From RGIG8748 sp045606045 (lineage in GTDB: Bacteria > Bacillota > Clostridia > UMGS1810), in assembly GCA_045606045.1 (NCBI GenBank), contig JAZURE010000015.1, forward strand, positions 1-51,661: a stretch of DNA of 51,661 nt, read 5' to 3'. Below the pieces are notes generated by a model. The model did no database searches, was not told the origin of the DNA, and worked only from the letters and a program-made list of their open reading frames with translations. The translations under genes were made by a program, and so were the position numbers. This document shows positions 23,319-33,667 of the stretch, piece by piece; position 1 is the stretch's first letter; every line of letters begins with the position of its first letter.

Positions 23319-23843
23319 ATGAATAACGACATCATGCCTCATATCGGAATGAGAAAGCTTAAAAGCATAATGGCAGTTGCTGTTGCCTTTGTAATATGGC
23401 AGATTATACGTCTTTTTGTACCGGGTTTGGAGGAGCATCCGATTTTTGCCTATATATACGCTATTATAGAATTAAGGGACACATTGGAAAAAACAAAGAC
23501 ATTTGGAAAATTGCGAATCAAAGCTACTATAGTTGGTCTTGTAATCGGTCTTTTGTTTGTAGCTTTGTCGGTCCGTCTATGTGCATTAACAACTGCAAGT
23601 TGGCAGCGTGTATTTATAGATTTTGTCCTGGTACTTATTGCAACCATTATCTCACTTACCACGGCAGAGCTTGTTAAGTGTGAAAATTTTTGCGGTATTG
23701 CTGCTATCATAACAGTAATCTGCATGCTGTCAGACTCTGATACAGACAGATATCTGTATGCAACTATGCGTGTATTCCAGACGCTGTTAGGTGTGTTTTC
23801 TGCGTTTGTAATTAACTATTTTGTTCGAAGAAAAACAAAGTAA
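23319..23843 (+). CDS. Membrane protein of the aromatic acid exporter / FUSC-like family (ArAE_1)
   Basis: 174 residues from ATG 23319 with GGAGG upstream. About five hydrophobic segments: IMAVAVAFVIWQIIRLFV, IVGLVIGLLFVALSV, FIDFVLVLIATIISLT, IAAIITVICML, LLGVFSAFVINYFV. The arrangement, with an N-terminal conserved G-R-K motif (IGMRKLKS), is like small ArAE_1/DUF939 proteins, which are half-size relatives of FUSC exporters. No substrate can be given. It is 30 bases from the glycosidase-like gene. Confidence 0.7.
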   Translation: MNNDIMPHIGMRKLKSIMAVAVAFVIWQIIRLFVPGLEEHPIFAYIYAIIELRDTLEKTKTFGKLRIKATIVGLVIGLLFVALSVRLCALTTASWQRVFIDFVLVLIATIISLTTAELVKCENFCGIAAIITVICMLSDSDTDRYLYATMRVFQTLLGVFSAFVINYFVRRKTK

Positions 23844-23873
23844 TAGAGGAGTTGTGTTTCGGGAGGTGTTTTC

Positions 23874-25976
23874 GTGGAAAAATATAATTGCGGGAGCGTA
23901 AGTGCGGATATTCATTTTGCGGTATCTTATTGTGCGCTCGGAGAAAGCAGTAAAACTACGATTGATTACGGCACATCAAGTATTGATGTGGAAAGAGAAA
24001 GAATACCGCTTGATAATGGAGACTTAATCACAAGGCTCAAAATTACAAATGTTGCGGATAATCCTATGAAATTAATTTCCGCTTATCCTATACTTACTGA
24101 CAATCTTGAAATAGGGGAGTTTTCCACTTGTGACTGGAAAATTTTCAATGGTTCAAGACAGCTAAATGATATTCCTGCCTCCTGCGTTCTTGGTGTAAGG
24201 GACCATTCATTTGAGCATGCTGCAGACCGTCTTTCCGATGAAGGTATGCCCTGGCGTGACTATACAACAGGCGATGCAGTTCTGCGCGGAGACGGAATAA
24301 CCATAATTAAAGCAGGTAAGACATTTGTTTGTCTTGAGATTCTGACAAATGATAGTCAGCTTACAGATATAAGTATATCCTCTGACTGTAAAGGAGCCTT
24401 AAAGGCAATTCGCCTTGGCGGTGAGTTTAATTGCATATTGGACAGCGGTGAAACCATATATACCGATTGGGTCAGAATTGTTACAGGGGGTAATCTTTCG
24501 CGTCTTTTGGATGAGTATTCTCTTAAGCGCAAGGAAATGTCGGGTGCTCAAGATGTTAAAAATGAAGGTGCAATTTATTGCATAGACGATGTAACCTCTG
24601 CAGAGCAGATTTCTGAGAGACTATCCTTTTTAAAGAGTCTTCGGGCACCGTTTAGTTATGTGGAAATATCGGGTAAATGGTATATGGCTGCAGGAGATTG
24701 GGAGGATGGCGATGGAGTTAATATAAGCCATCTGTCTAAACTTATTAACAGAAGCGGCTACAGGGCAGGCATATATACCATGCCGTTTTTGGTAGATAAG
24801 GACTCTGAGCTTTTCAGTACGGAAAATAAATGGCTTCTGCGCCACGGCGACGGGTCATATTGTACTTATACCGCAGACGGGAAAAAATATGCAATTTTAG
24901 ATATTACGCATGATGAGTGTGTAGATTGGATTGTCATGCTATATAAGAGACTTTCGGCATTGGGCTTTTATCTTCATCATGCAGATCATACAATATGCTT
25001 TATGCTGCAAAAGGATGTGGTTTTACACAATCCAAAGCTCAGCCTCGCCAAAGCATACAAAAATACCATGATGGCAATAAAAGAGGCAATAGGTGAAGAC
25101 GGATATCTGTATACAACAAACGCCTTTTCACCTATGCTGTGCGCAGTTTCGGATTCCAATCAGATATGTTCGGATTTATCGGTACTTAAGAATAAAAATA
25201 ATTCAAATATATGTGGTAAAATCGCAAATCAATGCGCTCTTCGTTCATACAGTTCCCTATGGTGGAACAGCACATGCGGTTTTACATTGGATAGTGAATT
25301 TCTGCAAAAGTTTTCCCGAGATGAGAAAAGGTACCTTTTTGCATGTGAATACATATGCGCATCGCCTGCGGTTGCAAGTAACATGGTAACAAACGATGCA
25401 CTTAAGTCTCTTCGTCTTTTATATCCCGCAGTACCGAGCAGGGTATACCCGAGAGATATGTTTGGTGACAATGCATTTGTAAGTGTTGTGGATGTGGAGG
25501 TAAATGATTCGTACCATACCGTCTGTTTCTTTAACAACAGTTTTACTGATGTAGAGCTAAGCTTCAGATTGGATTCCAGTCTGTGCGGGGGTTATGTAGA
25601 TCATGCTTCCGAGTATAATATTTCCTCATATTTTGGCAGAACAAAAGTCCTTGATTGCAAATTTGACGATATAATAAAGCTTGGGACAATACCGCCGAAT
25701 TCATGTGAGATAGTTAAAATTGCAAAGAGTGACCAACCTCGCATTATATTCAGCGACATGCATCTTTCCATGGGCGGAGAGGCAGAAATCAGTTTTAAGG
25801 ATAATGTTGTAACAGTATCGGGCAAAAACCTCTTTAACTGCAGAGGGAATTATGTGGTTGTACTTCCCAAAAACTATCAATGTGCAGACGGTAAGAGGGA
25901 GTATTCATTCACAATTAACGGTGCGGGTTTCTTTTCGTACGAAAAACAGGTAAAACCAATAAACCTTACGGAGTGA
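23874..25976 (+). CDS. Divergent GH36-like (alpha-galactosidase clan) protein
   Basis: 700 residues, no signal peptide, so cytosolic. The layout fits GH36: N-terminal beta-sandwich (1-240), TIM barrel (about 250-520) with FSYVEISGKWYMAAGDWE, the YRAGIYTMPFLV and ENKWLLRHGDG segments, and a C-terminal beta domain. The Asp in LHHAD aligns with the family nucleophile and the Asp of QICSD, 63 residues later, with the acid/base, close to the usual spacing. But the substrate-binding pair IDDG is ISGK here and the Lys two before the nucleophile is His. Activity or specificity has probably shifted. GTG start at 23874 with GGGAGG. Confidence 0.72.
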   Translation: MEKYNCGSVSADIHFAVSYCALGESSKTTIDYGTSSIDVERERIPLDNGDLITRLKITNVADNPMKLISAYPILTDNLEIGEFSTCDWKIFNGSRQLNDIPASCVLGVRDHSFEHAADRLSDEGMPWRDYTTGDAVLRGDGITIIKAGKTFVCLEILTNDSQLTDISISSDCKGALKAIRLGGEFNCILDSGETIYTDWVRIVTGGNLSRLLDEYSLKRKEMSGAQDVKNEGAIYCIDDVTSAEQISERLSFLKSLRAPFSYVEISGKWYMAAGDWEDGDGVNISHLSKLINRSGYRAGIYTMPFLVDKDSELFSTENKWLLRHGDGSYCTYTADGKKYAILDITHDECVDWIVMLYKRLSALGFYLHHADHTICFMLQKDVVLHNPKLSLAKAYKNTMMAIKEAIGEDGYLYTTNAFSPMLCAVSDSNQICSDLSVLKNKNNSNICGKIANQCALRSYSSLWWNSTCGFTLDSEFLQKFSRDEKRYLFACEYICASPAVASNMVTNDALKSLRLLYPAVPSRVYPRDMFGDNAFVSVVDVEVNDSYHTVCFFNNSFTDVELSFRLDSSLCGGYVDHASEYNISSYFGRTKVLDCKFDDIIKLGTIPPNSCEIVKIAKSDQPRIIFSDMHLSMGGEAEISFKDNVVTVSGKNLFNCRGNYVVVLPKNYQCADGKREYSFTINGAGFFSYEKQVKPINLTE

Positions 25977-25981
25977 TACAG

Positions 25982-28900
25982 ATGGAGATTGTATCGGGCA
26001 GAAGTAAATCTGGAAAAACCAAATATATTTATGATAAAATAGCCTCTCTTGCAAAAAGCGGACAGCAGGCTATGCTTATTGTGCCCGAACAATTCACTCA
26101 CGGAGCAGAACGGCATCTTTTGGAGCTTGTGGACACAATAGGCGAGAACGGTGTTGAGGTGTTTTCCTTTGAACATCTTGCCACGGCAACGCAGGCACGC
26201 ATAGGTTGTCCTCATGCACAGAAAATAAATCCTGTTGCAAAATCCCTCATAATAAAAAACATTCTCGCAGATGGTAAATTTGAGTTCTATAAAAATGCAG
26301 GTCAGCAAAAAGGATTTACTGACATTGTTGCAAGCTCTATGGCGGAACTTAAAAAATATATGATTATGCCCGATACCCTTTTACAGCTTGCCAATGATTC
26401 GGATAACAAGGTGCTGAGTATGAAGCTTCGGGACCTCTCAAACATATATCGTATGTACGAAGAAGAATTGTCAGAATATTATGAGGATACCGATGAGCCT
26501 CTTACAATACTTGCAAAACAGCTAACTAACGCGCCGTTGTATTCCGAGAAACACATATTTTTGGATGAATTTGATACCTTTGTTCCACAAGAGCTTGAGG
26601 TAATAAGAGCATTGTCTGCTTCATGCAAAAGTTTTACAATAGCCTTGTGCGGTGATGAAAAGGAATGTAATACTACACTTTTTATGCCCACATCGGATAC
26701 ATTTGCACGGCTTACAAAGACACTTAATTCTGCACCCAAAATCACTAAACTTACTGAAACATATTTTGCATCCCGTGAGCTTTCGCATTTGGAGAAGAAT
26801 CTCTTTGCATTTAAATCTGCTCCTTACGGAAAGACCGCAAAGGACATAGAGATTTATGCACTCTCAAATCCTTTAAGCGAGGTTGAAAATTGTGCTTATA
26901 CAATAAAAAAGCTTGTATCTGACTATGGATACAGATACAGCGATATTGGAGTTGTGTGCTCTGATATAGGAATGTACAAAATGCACCTTGAGCGAGTGTT
27001 TGACTATGCGGATATTGAATATTTTATAGACGAAAAGGACGATGTATTAAACCACCATTTAGTGCGGTTTATTCTCGGCCTTTTGGAAATTTATATAGAG
27101 GACTATAGCTACAACTCGGTTTTTAATTATCTGAAAACTTCATTTGTTAATGCAAATCCGAGCCATATTGCCCTTTTGGAGAGATTTATACAAAATACGG
27201 GAATCCGACGCCTTACATGGCTTGATGACGAAAGATGGAATGCACTTGTTGATGCAAATTATAAGGAAGATGTGATAAGTGCAAGAATACTTTCAGATAT
27301 ACGGAATAAATACATTCTTCCTCTTGCTAATATGCACGAAAAATTAAAAGGTAAAAACACCGTACGCCACGATGCAACCGTGCTTTTTGATTATATATTG
27401 CAACTTGAAATGCCAAAAATTATATCAAACTATATAGAAAAATTCGAAGCTGAGGGAGAACTTCATCTTGCGAAAGAGTATGAAAAGATTTGGCAGGTTA
27501 TTCTTGAAGCACTCGATGAAACAGTACACATAAATTCTGATAAAAAAATAAGTCCAAAGAGCTTTTATGATATGCTTGTCACCGCATTTTCTCAGCAAAA
27601 GGTGGGCTCTATTCCGTCTGCAATAGATTGTGTCATGGTAGGAAATACTGAGAGGACCCGATTTGAGGATATAAAGGTTTTGTATGTGCTGGGTGTCAAT
27701 GAATCTGTTTTCCCCATGTCACTAAAGCCCGACGGAGTATTAAATGACTCAGACAAGCTTGAAATGAAAGACCAAGGAGTTGAGTTTTCCACAACTTCTT
27801 CGGTTGCGGCATACTATTTCCAGTACGCTTCATACCGTACCTTTACCATGCCCTCGGAGAAGCTGTACATATCGTATTCAAAGTGCGGAAACGATTCCAA
27901 AACTTTAAGAAAATCCTATATAATAGACCGAATTTTAAAAATGTTTGGCATTAAGGAAAAATTAGAACGAGATTTTTCCGACATTTCCTCCCTATATGCC
28001 AAGGGACCTGCCCGCGAAATGCTTTGTAAAAACATTGCCGCTTTTGAGTCGGGCAGAGATATATCAGGTGATTGGAAAAATCTTTATGATTATCTCAATC
28101 GCGATGAAGAATTTACAACCAGATTAGAAAGGTTCATGGATACGCATAACTTTGCAGAACAAATAAGCAGTACGAACCTTAAAAAATTAATTCCAATGCT
28201 TTCGTATACTTCCGTTTCCAAATTAGAAAGATACATGGCTTGTAAATATGCGTATTTTATAGATTATGTTTTAAACATTGACAGACCCAAGACAGAAACT
28301 GTGGATGCACTTGATATCGGTAATATTACCCATAAGGTTCTCGAGGTTATTTCCCGAAAATATGCCTCGGATATCAAAACCTTGTCAGGTTGCAGCGAGA
28401 GTGATGTACTTGGATTAATTGATGCAGAGATAGATAAATACATCTGTGAACTTTCCAAGCATTCGGATGAGATCTCTGCAAGGGACAGGTATGCCGTAAA
28501 GCGTCTTAAAAATTCTATCTGGCTGTGTTTTAGTGCTGTAAAAAGCCAGCTTCTTAATTCAAAATTTGAACCCTTGGGATATGAAATAGAGTTCAGCGAA
28601 AAATCAGAGCTTGGACCTATACATTTAACTACCGCTGATGGTGCAGATGTAAAGCTTACAGGCAAGATTGACCGTGCCGATATATATATAGACGGAGATA
28701 ATTCATATATTCGTGTGATAGACTATAAGACAGGTAAAAAAGAGCTGAAACTGGATGATGTTTTTTATGGGTTGAATATGCAGCTCATGGTATATCTAAG
28801 TAAACTTGTAGGAATTGAAACCAATAATAAACACGGGGGAGCTTTGTATTTTTCTGTTTCGGATATATCTGTAAAATCCGATGTAAAAATGATGCCCGAG

Positions 28901-29308
28901 GAGGCACAAAAAGCAATTGAAGCATCGCTTGGCTTAAAAGGACTCGTACCCTATGATGAAGCTGTGCTCGATGCCTATGACAAGAAGATGGCTTCCTCTG
29001 TAAAGAGAGCAAATACCTCGGGAAATGGCGTATCATTAGACGGATTTAAAACCATAGATTCCTATCTTAAGAAAAAGCTGGGAGAAATTTGCACTGATAT
29101 GTTTAGGGGTGATTTTTCCATTCTTCCGTACAAAAAAGGGGATTTCTCGCCGTGTGATTATTGCGGATACAGTTCAGTTTGCAGATTTGATCCGTCATGC
29201 AGGGATGAAAAATACAGGTTTTACAAGTCGGTATCTGCAAATGCCCAAATCATAAAGGAAATGGAGGAAGAAATTAATGTGGACACCAGCACAAGAGATT
29301 GCGATTAA
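25982..29308 (+). CDS. addB: ATP-dependent helicase/nuclease subunit B
   Basis: 1108 residues. With AddA it resects double-strand breaks and makes RecA-ready 3' ends at Chi sites. Walker A-like GRSKSGKT at the N-terminus, inactive helicase middle, C-terminal RecB-type nuclease (VIDYKTGKK) and four Cys for the [4Fe-4S] pin: Cys in YMACKYAY, then CDYCGYSSVC and a following Cys near the end. The ATG at 25982 is chosen, eight bases after GGAG; GTG at 25973 would overlap the previous stop. Overlaps addA by 32 bases. Confidence 0.95.
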   Translation: MEIVSGRSKSGKTKYIYDKIASLAKSGQQAMLIVPEQFTHGAERHLLELVDTIGENGVEVFSFEHLATATQARIGCPHAQKINPVAKSLIIKNILADGKFEFYKNAGQQKGFTDIVASSMAELKKYMIMPDTLLQLANDSDNKVLSMKLRDLSNIYRMYEEELSEYYEDTDEPLTILAKQLTNAPLYSEKHIFLDEFDTFVPQELEVIRALSASCKSFTIALCGDEKECNTTLFMPTSDTFARLTKTLNSAPKITKLTETYFASRELSHLEKNLFAFKSAPYGKTAKDIEIYALSNPLSEVENCAYTIKKLVSDYGYRYSDIGVVCSDIGMYKMHLERVFDYADIEYFIDEKDDVLNHHLVRFILGLLEIYIEDYSYNSVFNYLKTSFVNANPSHIALLERFIQNTGIRRLTWLDDERWNALVDANYKEDVISARILSDIRNKYILPLANMHEKLKGKNTVRHDATVLFDYILQLEMPKIISNYIEKFEAEGELHLAKEYEKIWQVILEALDETVHINSDKKISPKSFYDMLVTAFSQQKVGSIPSAIDCVMVGNTERTRFEDIKVLYVLGVNESVFPMSLKPDGVLNDSDKLEMKDQGVEFSTTSSVAAYYFQYASYRTFTMPSEKLYISYSKCGNDSKTLRKSYIIDRILKMFGIKEKLERDFSDISSLYAKGPAREMLCKNIAAFESGRDISGDWKNLYDYLNRDEEFTTRLERFMDTHNFAEQISSTNLKKLIPMLSYTSVSKLERYMACKYAYFIDYVLNIDRPKTETVDALDIGNITHKVLEVISRKYASDIKTLSGCSESDVLGLIDAEIDKYICELSKHSDEISARDRYAVKRLKNSIWLCFSAVKSQLLNSKFEPLGYEIEFSEKSELGPIHLTTADGADVKLTGKIDRADIYIDGDNSYIRVIDYKTGKKELKLDDVFYGLNMQLMVYLSKLVGIETNNKHGGALYFSVSDISVKSDVKMMPEEAQKAIEASLGLKGLVPYDEAVLDAYDKKMASSVKRANTSGNGVSLDGFKTIDSYLKKKLGEICTDMFRGDFSILPYKKGDFSPCDYCGYSSVCRFDPSCRDEKYRFYKSVSANAQIIKEMEEEINVDTSTRDCD

Positions 29309-32300
29309 TGCAGACTGTGCCGCAAATCTCGTATCAGCTGCAGCGGGCTCTGGCAAAACGGCAGTAATGGTCGAGCGTATAGTGTCAAGGGTTTTAAATG
29401 GAAAAACCGATATTGATAAGCTTCTTGTCGTTACCTTTACAAATTCTGCTGCTTCCGAAATGAAAAGCAGGCTTATGAACAGCATCATGGACAGCCTTGA
29501 TAACACAGATGAGCCGGACAGATTAAATAAACAGCTTATGCTTATAAACAACGCAGATATTTGCACGATAGACAGTTTTTGTCTTAATATCCTGCGCAAC
29601 AATTTCTATAAGCTTGATTTGGATCCGGGTTTTAAAATTGCAGACAGTGCCGAGATAGAACTTATAAAATCCGATGTCTTAAAGGAAGTATTTGAAAAGC
29701 ACTATGCCGCTAATGATGAAGGTTTTTTAAACCTCATAGATTGCTATACTTCAAAAAAAGACGATGAACTTTTTGAACTTGTATTAAAAGTGTTTGAATT
29801 CACAAATTCCATGCCGTGCGGCACAGAAGAACTTGATACCATGCTCCGTAAATTTAAGGATACAGCATGGCAGGAGTATTTTGTTTCAAAAGCGCATAGA
29901 ATTTTCGATAAGGCGATAGAGTATTACGATACTGCCATAGAAGAAAGCTCATTTACTCCCGAATTCGAGAAGGTCAGAACTTTGCTATTAGACGAAAAAA
30001 ACAATTATTTTTTGGCAAAAAAAGCACATACTTGGGATGATATATACAGTTCTGTTAAAACCTTTGAATTTGGAACACTGCGTTTCCCGTCTGGTACTTC
30101 GGAAGAGGATAAATTATCCATAAAGCTTCCGAGAGATACTGCAAAAGGCTATAAAAAGGAGCTTGAAAAAATATTCTCTGCTCCGCTATGTGAGATAGAA
30201 GAAGATATGAATACCGCATATGAATATTTGGAAAAGCTTGTTGAGGTAACAAAGGAATTTGCCTGTGAATTTGCATCTGCCAAGGCAAAGTCAGCCATTA
30301 TAGATTTTACCGATGTTGAGCATATGGCACTACGTCTACTGCAGGATGATAGCGGCAGGCAGAGTGAGCTTGCAAAGCAGCTTATGGACAAATACGAGGA
30401 AATATATGTCGATGAATATCAGGATTGCAATGCAGTACAGGAGAAGCTGTTTTCACTTATATCCCGTGAGAATACAGGCAGTCCAAACATGTTCATGGTG
30501 GGGGATATGAAGCAGAGTATCTACGGCTTTCGCGGCTCGCAGCCTGATTTATTCAAAGATAAGGCAGATTCATATCCGCCTTATGCTGCGGGCAACTCCT
30601 ACAGCAAAATTGTTCTTAACAAAAATTTCAGAAGCAGAGAGACTATCATACAAGCTGTAAATCACATATTTTCACAGATTATGTCCGATAAATGCGGGGA
30701 TGTAAAGTACAGCGAGGAGGAATACCTGTATTACAATAAGGGTTCCTACGAAGAGGTAAATTCCGATACTAAGTGTGTGGATGTAGTGCTTATAGAAACA
30801 GAGTCTGCACATGAATACGCTTCTGTAACCAACTCGGTTGAGGATATAAAAAAGGTGGAAGCTGAAGCAATATATGTTGCAAATAAAATCAAAGAAATGA
30901 TGTCATCCGAAAAACCGTATATGATATATGACAAGCCTCAAAAGAAATACAGACCCTTGCGATACAGCGACATCTGTGTTCTTTTGCGCTCGGGTAAATC
31001 CAAGGCTTTGGCTTTTGACAGAATACTTACCAGCGCACAGATTCCCGTGTATTGCGAAAGCGGAGATGATTATTTCGGCTCAGCCGAAATCTCCTTTATC
31101 GTAGCTTTTTTAAAGATTATTGATAACCCGTTTGATGATGTGGCACTTCTTTCTGTAATGCGTCACCCTGTCTTTTCGTTTACAGAGGATGATTTTGTGA
31201 GCATTAGGCTTGCAAAACCAAAAGGATATTTTTATAATTCAATAAAAAGCTATCTATCCCAAAATTCAAATGAGCTTTGCATTAAATTAAATGATTTTCT
31301 CGGAATAATGAGAAATTTCTATGAACGGTCAAAATTCCTTTCGACAGACAAACTCATATGGGAGATAATACGCGATACAGACTATATGAGCTACCTTACA
31401 TTTCTGCCTAATTCAGAACTCAAAAAAGCAAATGTAAAGGCTCTTATGTCAAAGGCATATGATTTTGAAAAAACATCATATAAGGGAGTTTTTAATTTCA
31501 TTCGCTATATAGATTCTCTCGGTAAGAATAACAGGGATGTCGAAAGTGCCAGACTTTTAACCGATGACGAGGATGTAGTACGGATTATGACCATACACAA
31601 GAGCAAAGGTCTTGAGTTTCCTGTGGTATTTTTGTGCGACGCTGCCAAGCAGTTCAACGAGAATGATATTACAAGAAACAAGGTGCTTATGCACAAGGAT
31701 GGCGGTTTCGGTGTTGATTACTATGATGTGTATCACAGATATCACTATGAGTTACCTCAGAAGAAGATGTTAAAAGATGTAATTCGCAGGGAACTTGTTT
31801 CCGAAGAAATGAGGATTTTGTATGTAGCGCTCACACGCCCGAGAGAAAAGCTTTTTATTGTTGGCTCCGAAAGAAATCTGTATTCAAAACTGCAAAAGCT
31901 GTCCGAAAAAATCATGTGTGAGGAATTCTGCCTTTCAAGTGAGGTGGCTTCGGATGTTAAATCATATATGGATTGGATACTTCTGTCACTTATAAGAGAC
32001 AAAACTGCATCAATTTATGAAAAAGGGTTTGGTTATAAAATCAGAGTTGATTCCAACGGAATTTTCAGAATTTCAATACTGCACAAAGACAACATGGTGC
32101 TTAATATAAATGACGAAGAAACACAAAGAAACTTTTCTGAATTAACATCTTCAGATAACAATAAAGTTTCGGAAATTCTGGATTTTTCATATCCATATGC
32201 ATCTCTTAGTGAAATTCCGTCAAATATGTCTGTAACAGAGTTAAAGCGCATGGAAAACAGTGATGATGTTTATGAGTTCTATAAATCCGTAAAGCTTGAA

Positions 32301-32843
32301 GTACCGCGCTTTTACAGCGGTACAGAGGCATTGTCGGCAGCAGAAGTCGGCACCGCTACACATCTTGTTATGGAAAAACTGGATTTTTCATCTGCAGACA
32401 CGGCAGAGGACATTTGTGCCCAGATAGATGCGCTGATAAGTCAAAGATTTCTTACAGAGCGTCAGGCAAAAGCTATAAATGTTCATAATATTGTGCGTAT
32501 TCTTAAAACTGATATCGGAAAAAAGATGAAGTTAAGTTCAAATCTTAAACGCGAATATAGCTTTAAGTATCTTATAGATGCACATGAATTTGCACAAGAT
32601 GCAAAGCTTGACGAAAAAATTGTAATTCAGGGTATGATAGATGTGTTCTTCGAGGATGAAAACGGAGATATTATAATTGCAGATTACAAGACAGATAAAA
32701 TTAGTGACAATATAAGCGAAATTAAAATGCGATATGCTCCGCAGCTAAAATACTACAAAATTGCTCTCGAAAGAGCTTTGGGCAAAAAAATAAGCGGAAG
32801 CTATCTGCTTCTGCTTGATTGCGGAGAAGTGGTTGAATGTTAA
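29277..32843 (+). CDS. addA: ATP-dependent helicase/nuclease subunit A
   Basis: 1188 residues. UvrD-type helicase motor with SAAAGSGKTAVMVERI (Walker A, about residue 20-35), VDEYQDCN (motif II), GDMKQSIYGFRG (motif III), VRIMTIHKSKGLEFPVVF (motif V) and LYVALTRPREKL (motif VI), followed by a C-terminal nuclease with IIADYKTDK. The 3'-strand nuclease site Asp-Tyr-Lys is present. Starts inside the end of addB with GGAGG, so the two are translated together; ends at a bidirectional terminator. Confidence 0.96.
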   Translation: MWTPAQEIAINADCAANLVSAAAGSGKTAVMVERIVSRVLNGKTDIDKLLVVTFTNSAASEMKSRLMNSIMDSLDNTDEPDRLNKQLMLINNADICTIDSFCLNILRNNFYKLDLDPGFKIADSAEIELIKSDVLKEVFEKHYAANDEGFLNLIDCYTSKKDDELFELVLKVFEFTNSMPCGTEELDTMLRKFKDTAWQEYFVSKAHRIFDKAIEYYDTAIEESSFTPEFEKVRTLLLDEKNNYFLAKKAHTWDDIYSSVKTFEFGTLRFPSGTSEEDKLSIKLPRDTAKGYKKELEKIFSAPLCEIEEDMNTAYEYLEKLVEVTKEFACEFASAKAKSAIIDFTDVEHMALRLLQDDSGRQSELAKQLMDKYEEIYVDEYQDCNAVQEKLFSLISRENTGSPNMFMVGDMKQSIYGFRGSQPDLFKDKADSYPPYAAGNSYSKIVLNKNFRSRETIIQAVNHIFSQIMSDKCGDVKYSEEEYLYYNKGSYEEVNSDTKCVDVVLIETESAHEYASVTNSVEDIKKVEAEAIYVANKIKEMMSSEKPYMIYDKPQKKYRPLRYSDICVLLRSGKSKALAFDRILTSAQIPVYCESGDDYFGSAEISFIVAFLKIIDNPFDDVALLSVMRHPVFSFTEDDFVSIRLAKPKGYFYNSIKSYLSQNSNELCIKLNDFLGIMRNFYERSKFLSTDKLIWEIIRDTDYMSYLTFLPNSELKKANVKALMSKAYDFEKTSYKGVFNFIRYIDSLGKNNRDVESARLLTDDEDVVRIMTIHKSKGLEFPVVFLCDAAKQFNENDITRNKVLMHKDGGFGVDYYDVYHRYHYELPQKKMLKDVIRRELVSEEMRILYVALTRPREKLFIVGSERNLYSKLQKLSEKIMCEEFCLSSEVASDVKSYMDWILLSLIRDKTASIYEKGFGYKIRVDSNGIFRISILHKDNMVLNINDEETQRNFSELTSSDNNKVSEILDFSYPYASLSEIPSNMSVTELKRMENSDDVYEFYKSVKLEVPRFYSGTEALSAAEVGTATHLVMEKLDFSSADTAEDICAQIDALISQRFLTERQAKAINVHNIVRILKTDIGKKMKLSSNLKREYSFKYLIDAHEFAQDAKLDEKIVIQGMIDVFFEDENGDIIIADYKTDKISDNISEIKMRYAPQLKYYKIALERALGKKISGSYLLLLDCGEVVEC

Positions 32844-32873
32844 AAAAGACGGTGCTGGGCACCGCCTTTTTTA
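32842..32873. terminator. Bidirectional terminator between addA and the HAD gene
   Basis: AAAAAAGACGGTGC, TGG loop, GCACCGCCTTTTTT: a 10-bp stem with one mismatch and A/T runs on both sides, shared by converging genes. Confidence 0.9.
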
Positions 32874-33509
32874 GATTAAATCCTTAAAGTTATATATGTA
32901 ATTGTCGCATATGTGTTCCATGCTGTCTTTATCCTTTGCGCTATACTCGTCATAAATACCAATTACATAAAATCCGCCCGATTTTGCACCCTTTACCGCC
33001 ATTAATAAGTCCTCGCAAACAATACATTCCGATGGCATCACATCCATGAGGCTTGCGCATTTTAAGTAAATATCGGGAAATTCTTTCGGTCTTTTAACAT
33101 CGGAAAGAGTGACGATATTATCAACATATTCAAAAATTCCGTTGGATTTAAGAGCCGTTTCTATAAGGCTCAATTCTGTGGCACTGGCAATGGATATTTT
33201 TATGCCGTTATCTTTTAAATAAGACAAAAATTCACGCGCACCCGGCTTCAAATCTACTTTTCTGTAGGCTTCGCCTGCCATTTCCACCCATTCAGATATA
33301 AGCTCCTCGGGAGTATCGGTAAGCAAAAATCGTTCTATGGTGTAAATGGCGGTCTCATAGGAGCCGAGATGTGCGATTGCATGCATATAATCATCGGGCA
33401 CTTCTATACCTCTTCGGGCGAGAAAATCCACATCAATTTTTTCCCATATACCCATAGAATCGGCAAGTGTACCGTCAAGATCAAAAATAACACCTTTGTA
33501 CCATGGCAT
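32871..33509 (-). CDS. HAD-superfamily hydrolase (beta-phosphoglucomutase-like)
   Basis: 212 residues: motif I FDLDGTLADS, helical cap, motif II SIASATE, Lys region KRPKEFPDIYLKC, motif III VCEDLLMAVKGAKSGG. This is the phosphoglucomutase/phosphatase subgroup with an Asp two after the nucleophile. Substrate unknown. The start is ATG 33509 with GAGGTG; an upstream in-frame ATG adds 20 hydrophobic residues that overlap the promoter. Confidence 0.85.
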   Translation of the reverse strand: MPWYKGVIFDLDGTLADSMGIWEKIDVDFLARRGIEVPDDYMHAIAHLGSYETAIYTIERFLLTDTPEELISEWVEMAGEAYRKVDLKPGAREFLSYLKDNGIKISIASATELSLIETALKSNGIFEYVDNIVTLSDVKRPKEFPDIYLKCASLMDVMPSECIVCEDLLMAVKGAKSGGFYVIGIYDEYSAKDKDSMEHICDNYIYNFKDLI

Positions 33510-33527
33510 AAAATCACCTCGTCCAAC

Positions 33528-33557
33528 ACTATAACATAAATATTTTGAAAAAGTCAA
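33528..33557 (-). promoter_or_regulatory. Promoter of the HAD gene
   Basis: Minus strand TTGACT (33557-33552), 18-base spacer, TATAGT (33533-33528). Confidence 0.6.
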
Positions 33558-33595
33558 CAAAAAGCACATAAAATCAATTTTACAGTATTTATCTA

Positions 33596-33624
33596 TTGAA
33601 AAAATATAATTTATTTAGTATAAT
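33596..33624 (+). promoter_or_regulatory. Promoter of lon-engB-pcrA
   Basis: TTGAAA (33596-33601), 17-base spacer, TATAAT (33619-33624). It overlaps any in-frame ATG upstream of 33668, so those cannot be starts. No CIRCE or CtsR-like tandem repeat was seen by eye. Confidence 0.75.
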
Positions 33625-33667
33625 ATACATGTTTATTTTAATTTGGGAATTTATGAGGTTATATAAA

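Noticed and set aside
29277..32843. RecB rather than AddA
   Set aside because: The partner gene is AddB-like with an N-terminal GxxxxGKT and C-terminal Cys cluster, and no recC or recD is present.
33570..33667. CtsR or HrcA operator before lon
   Set aside because: No tandem heptad or CIRCE repeat is visible; only a sigma-A promoter can be supported.
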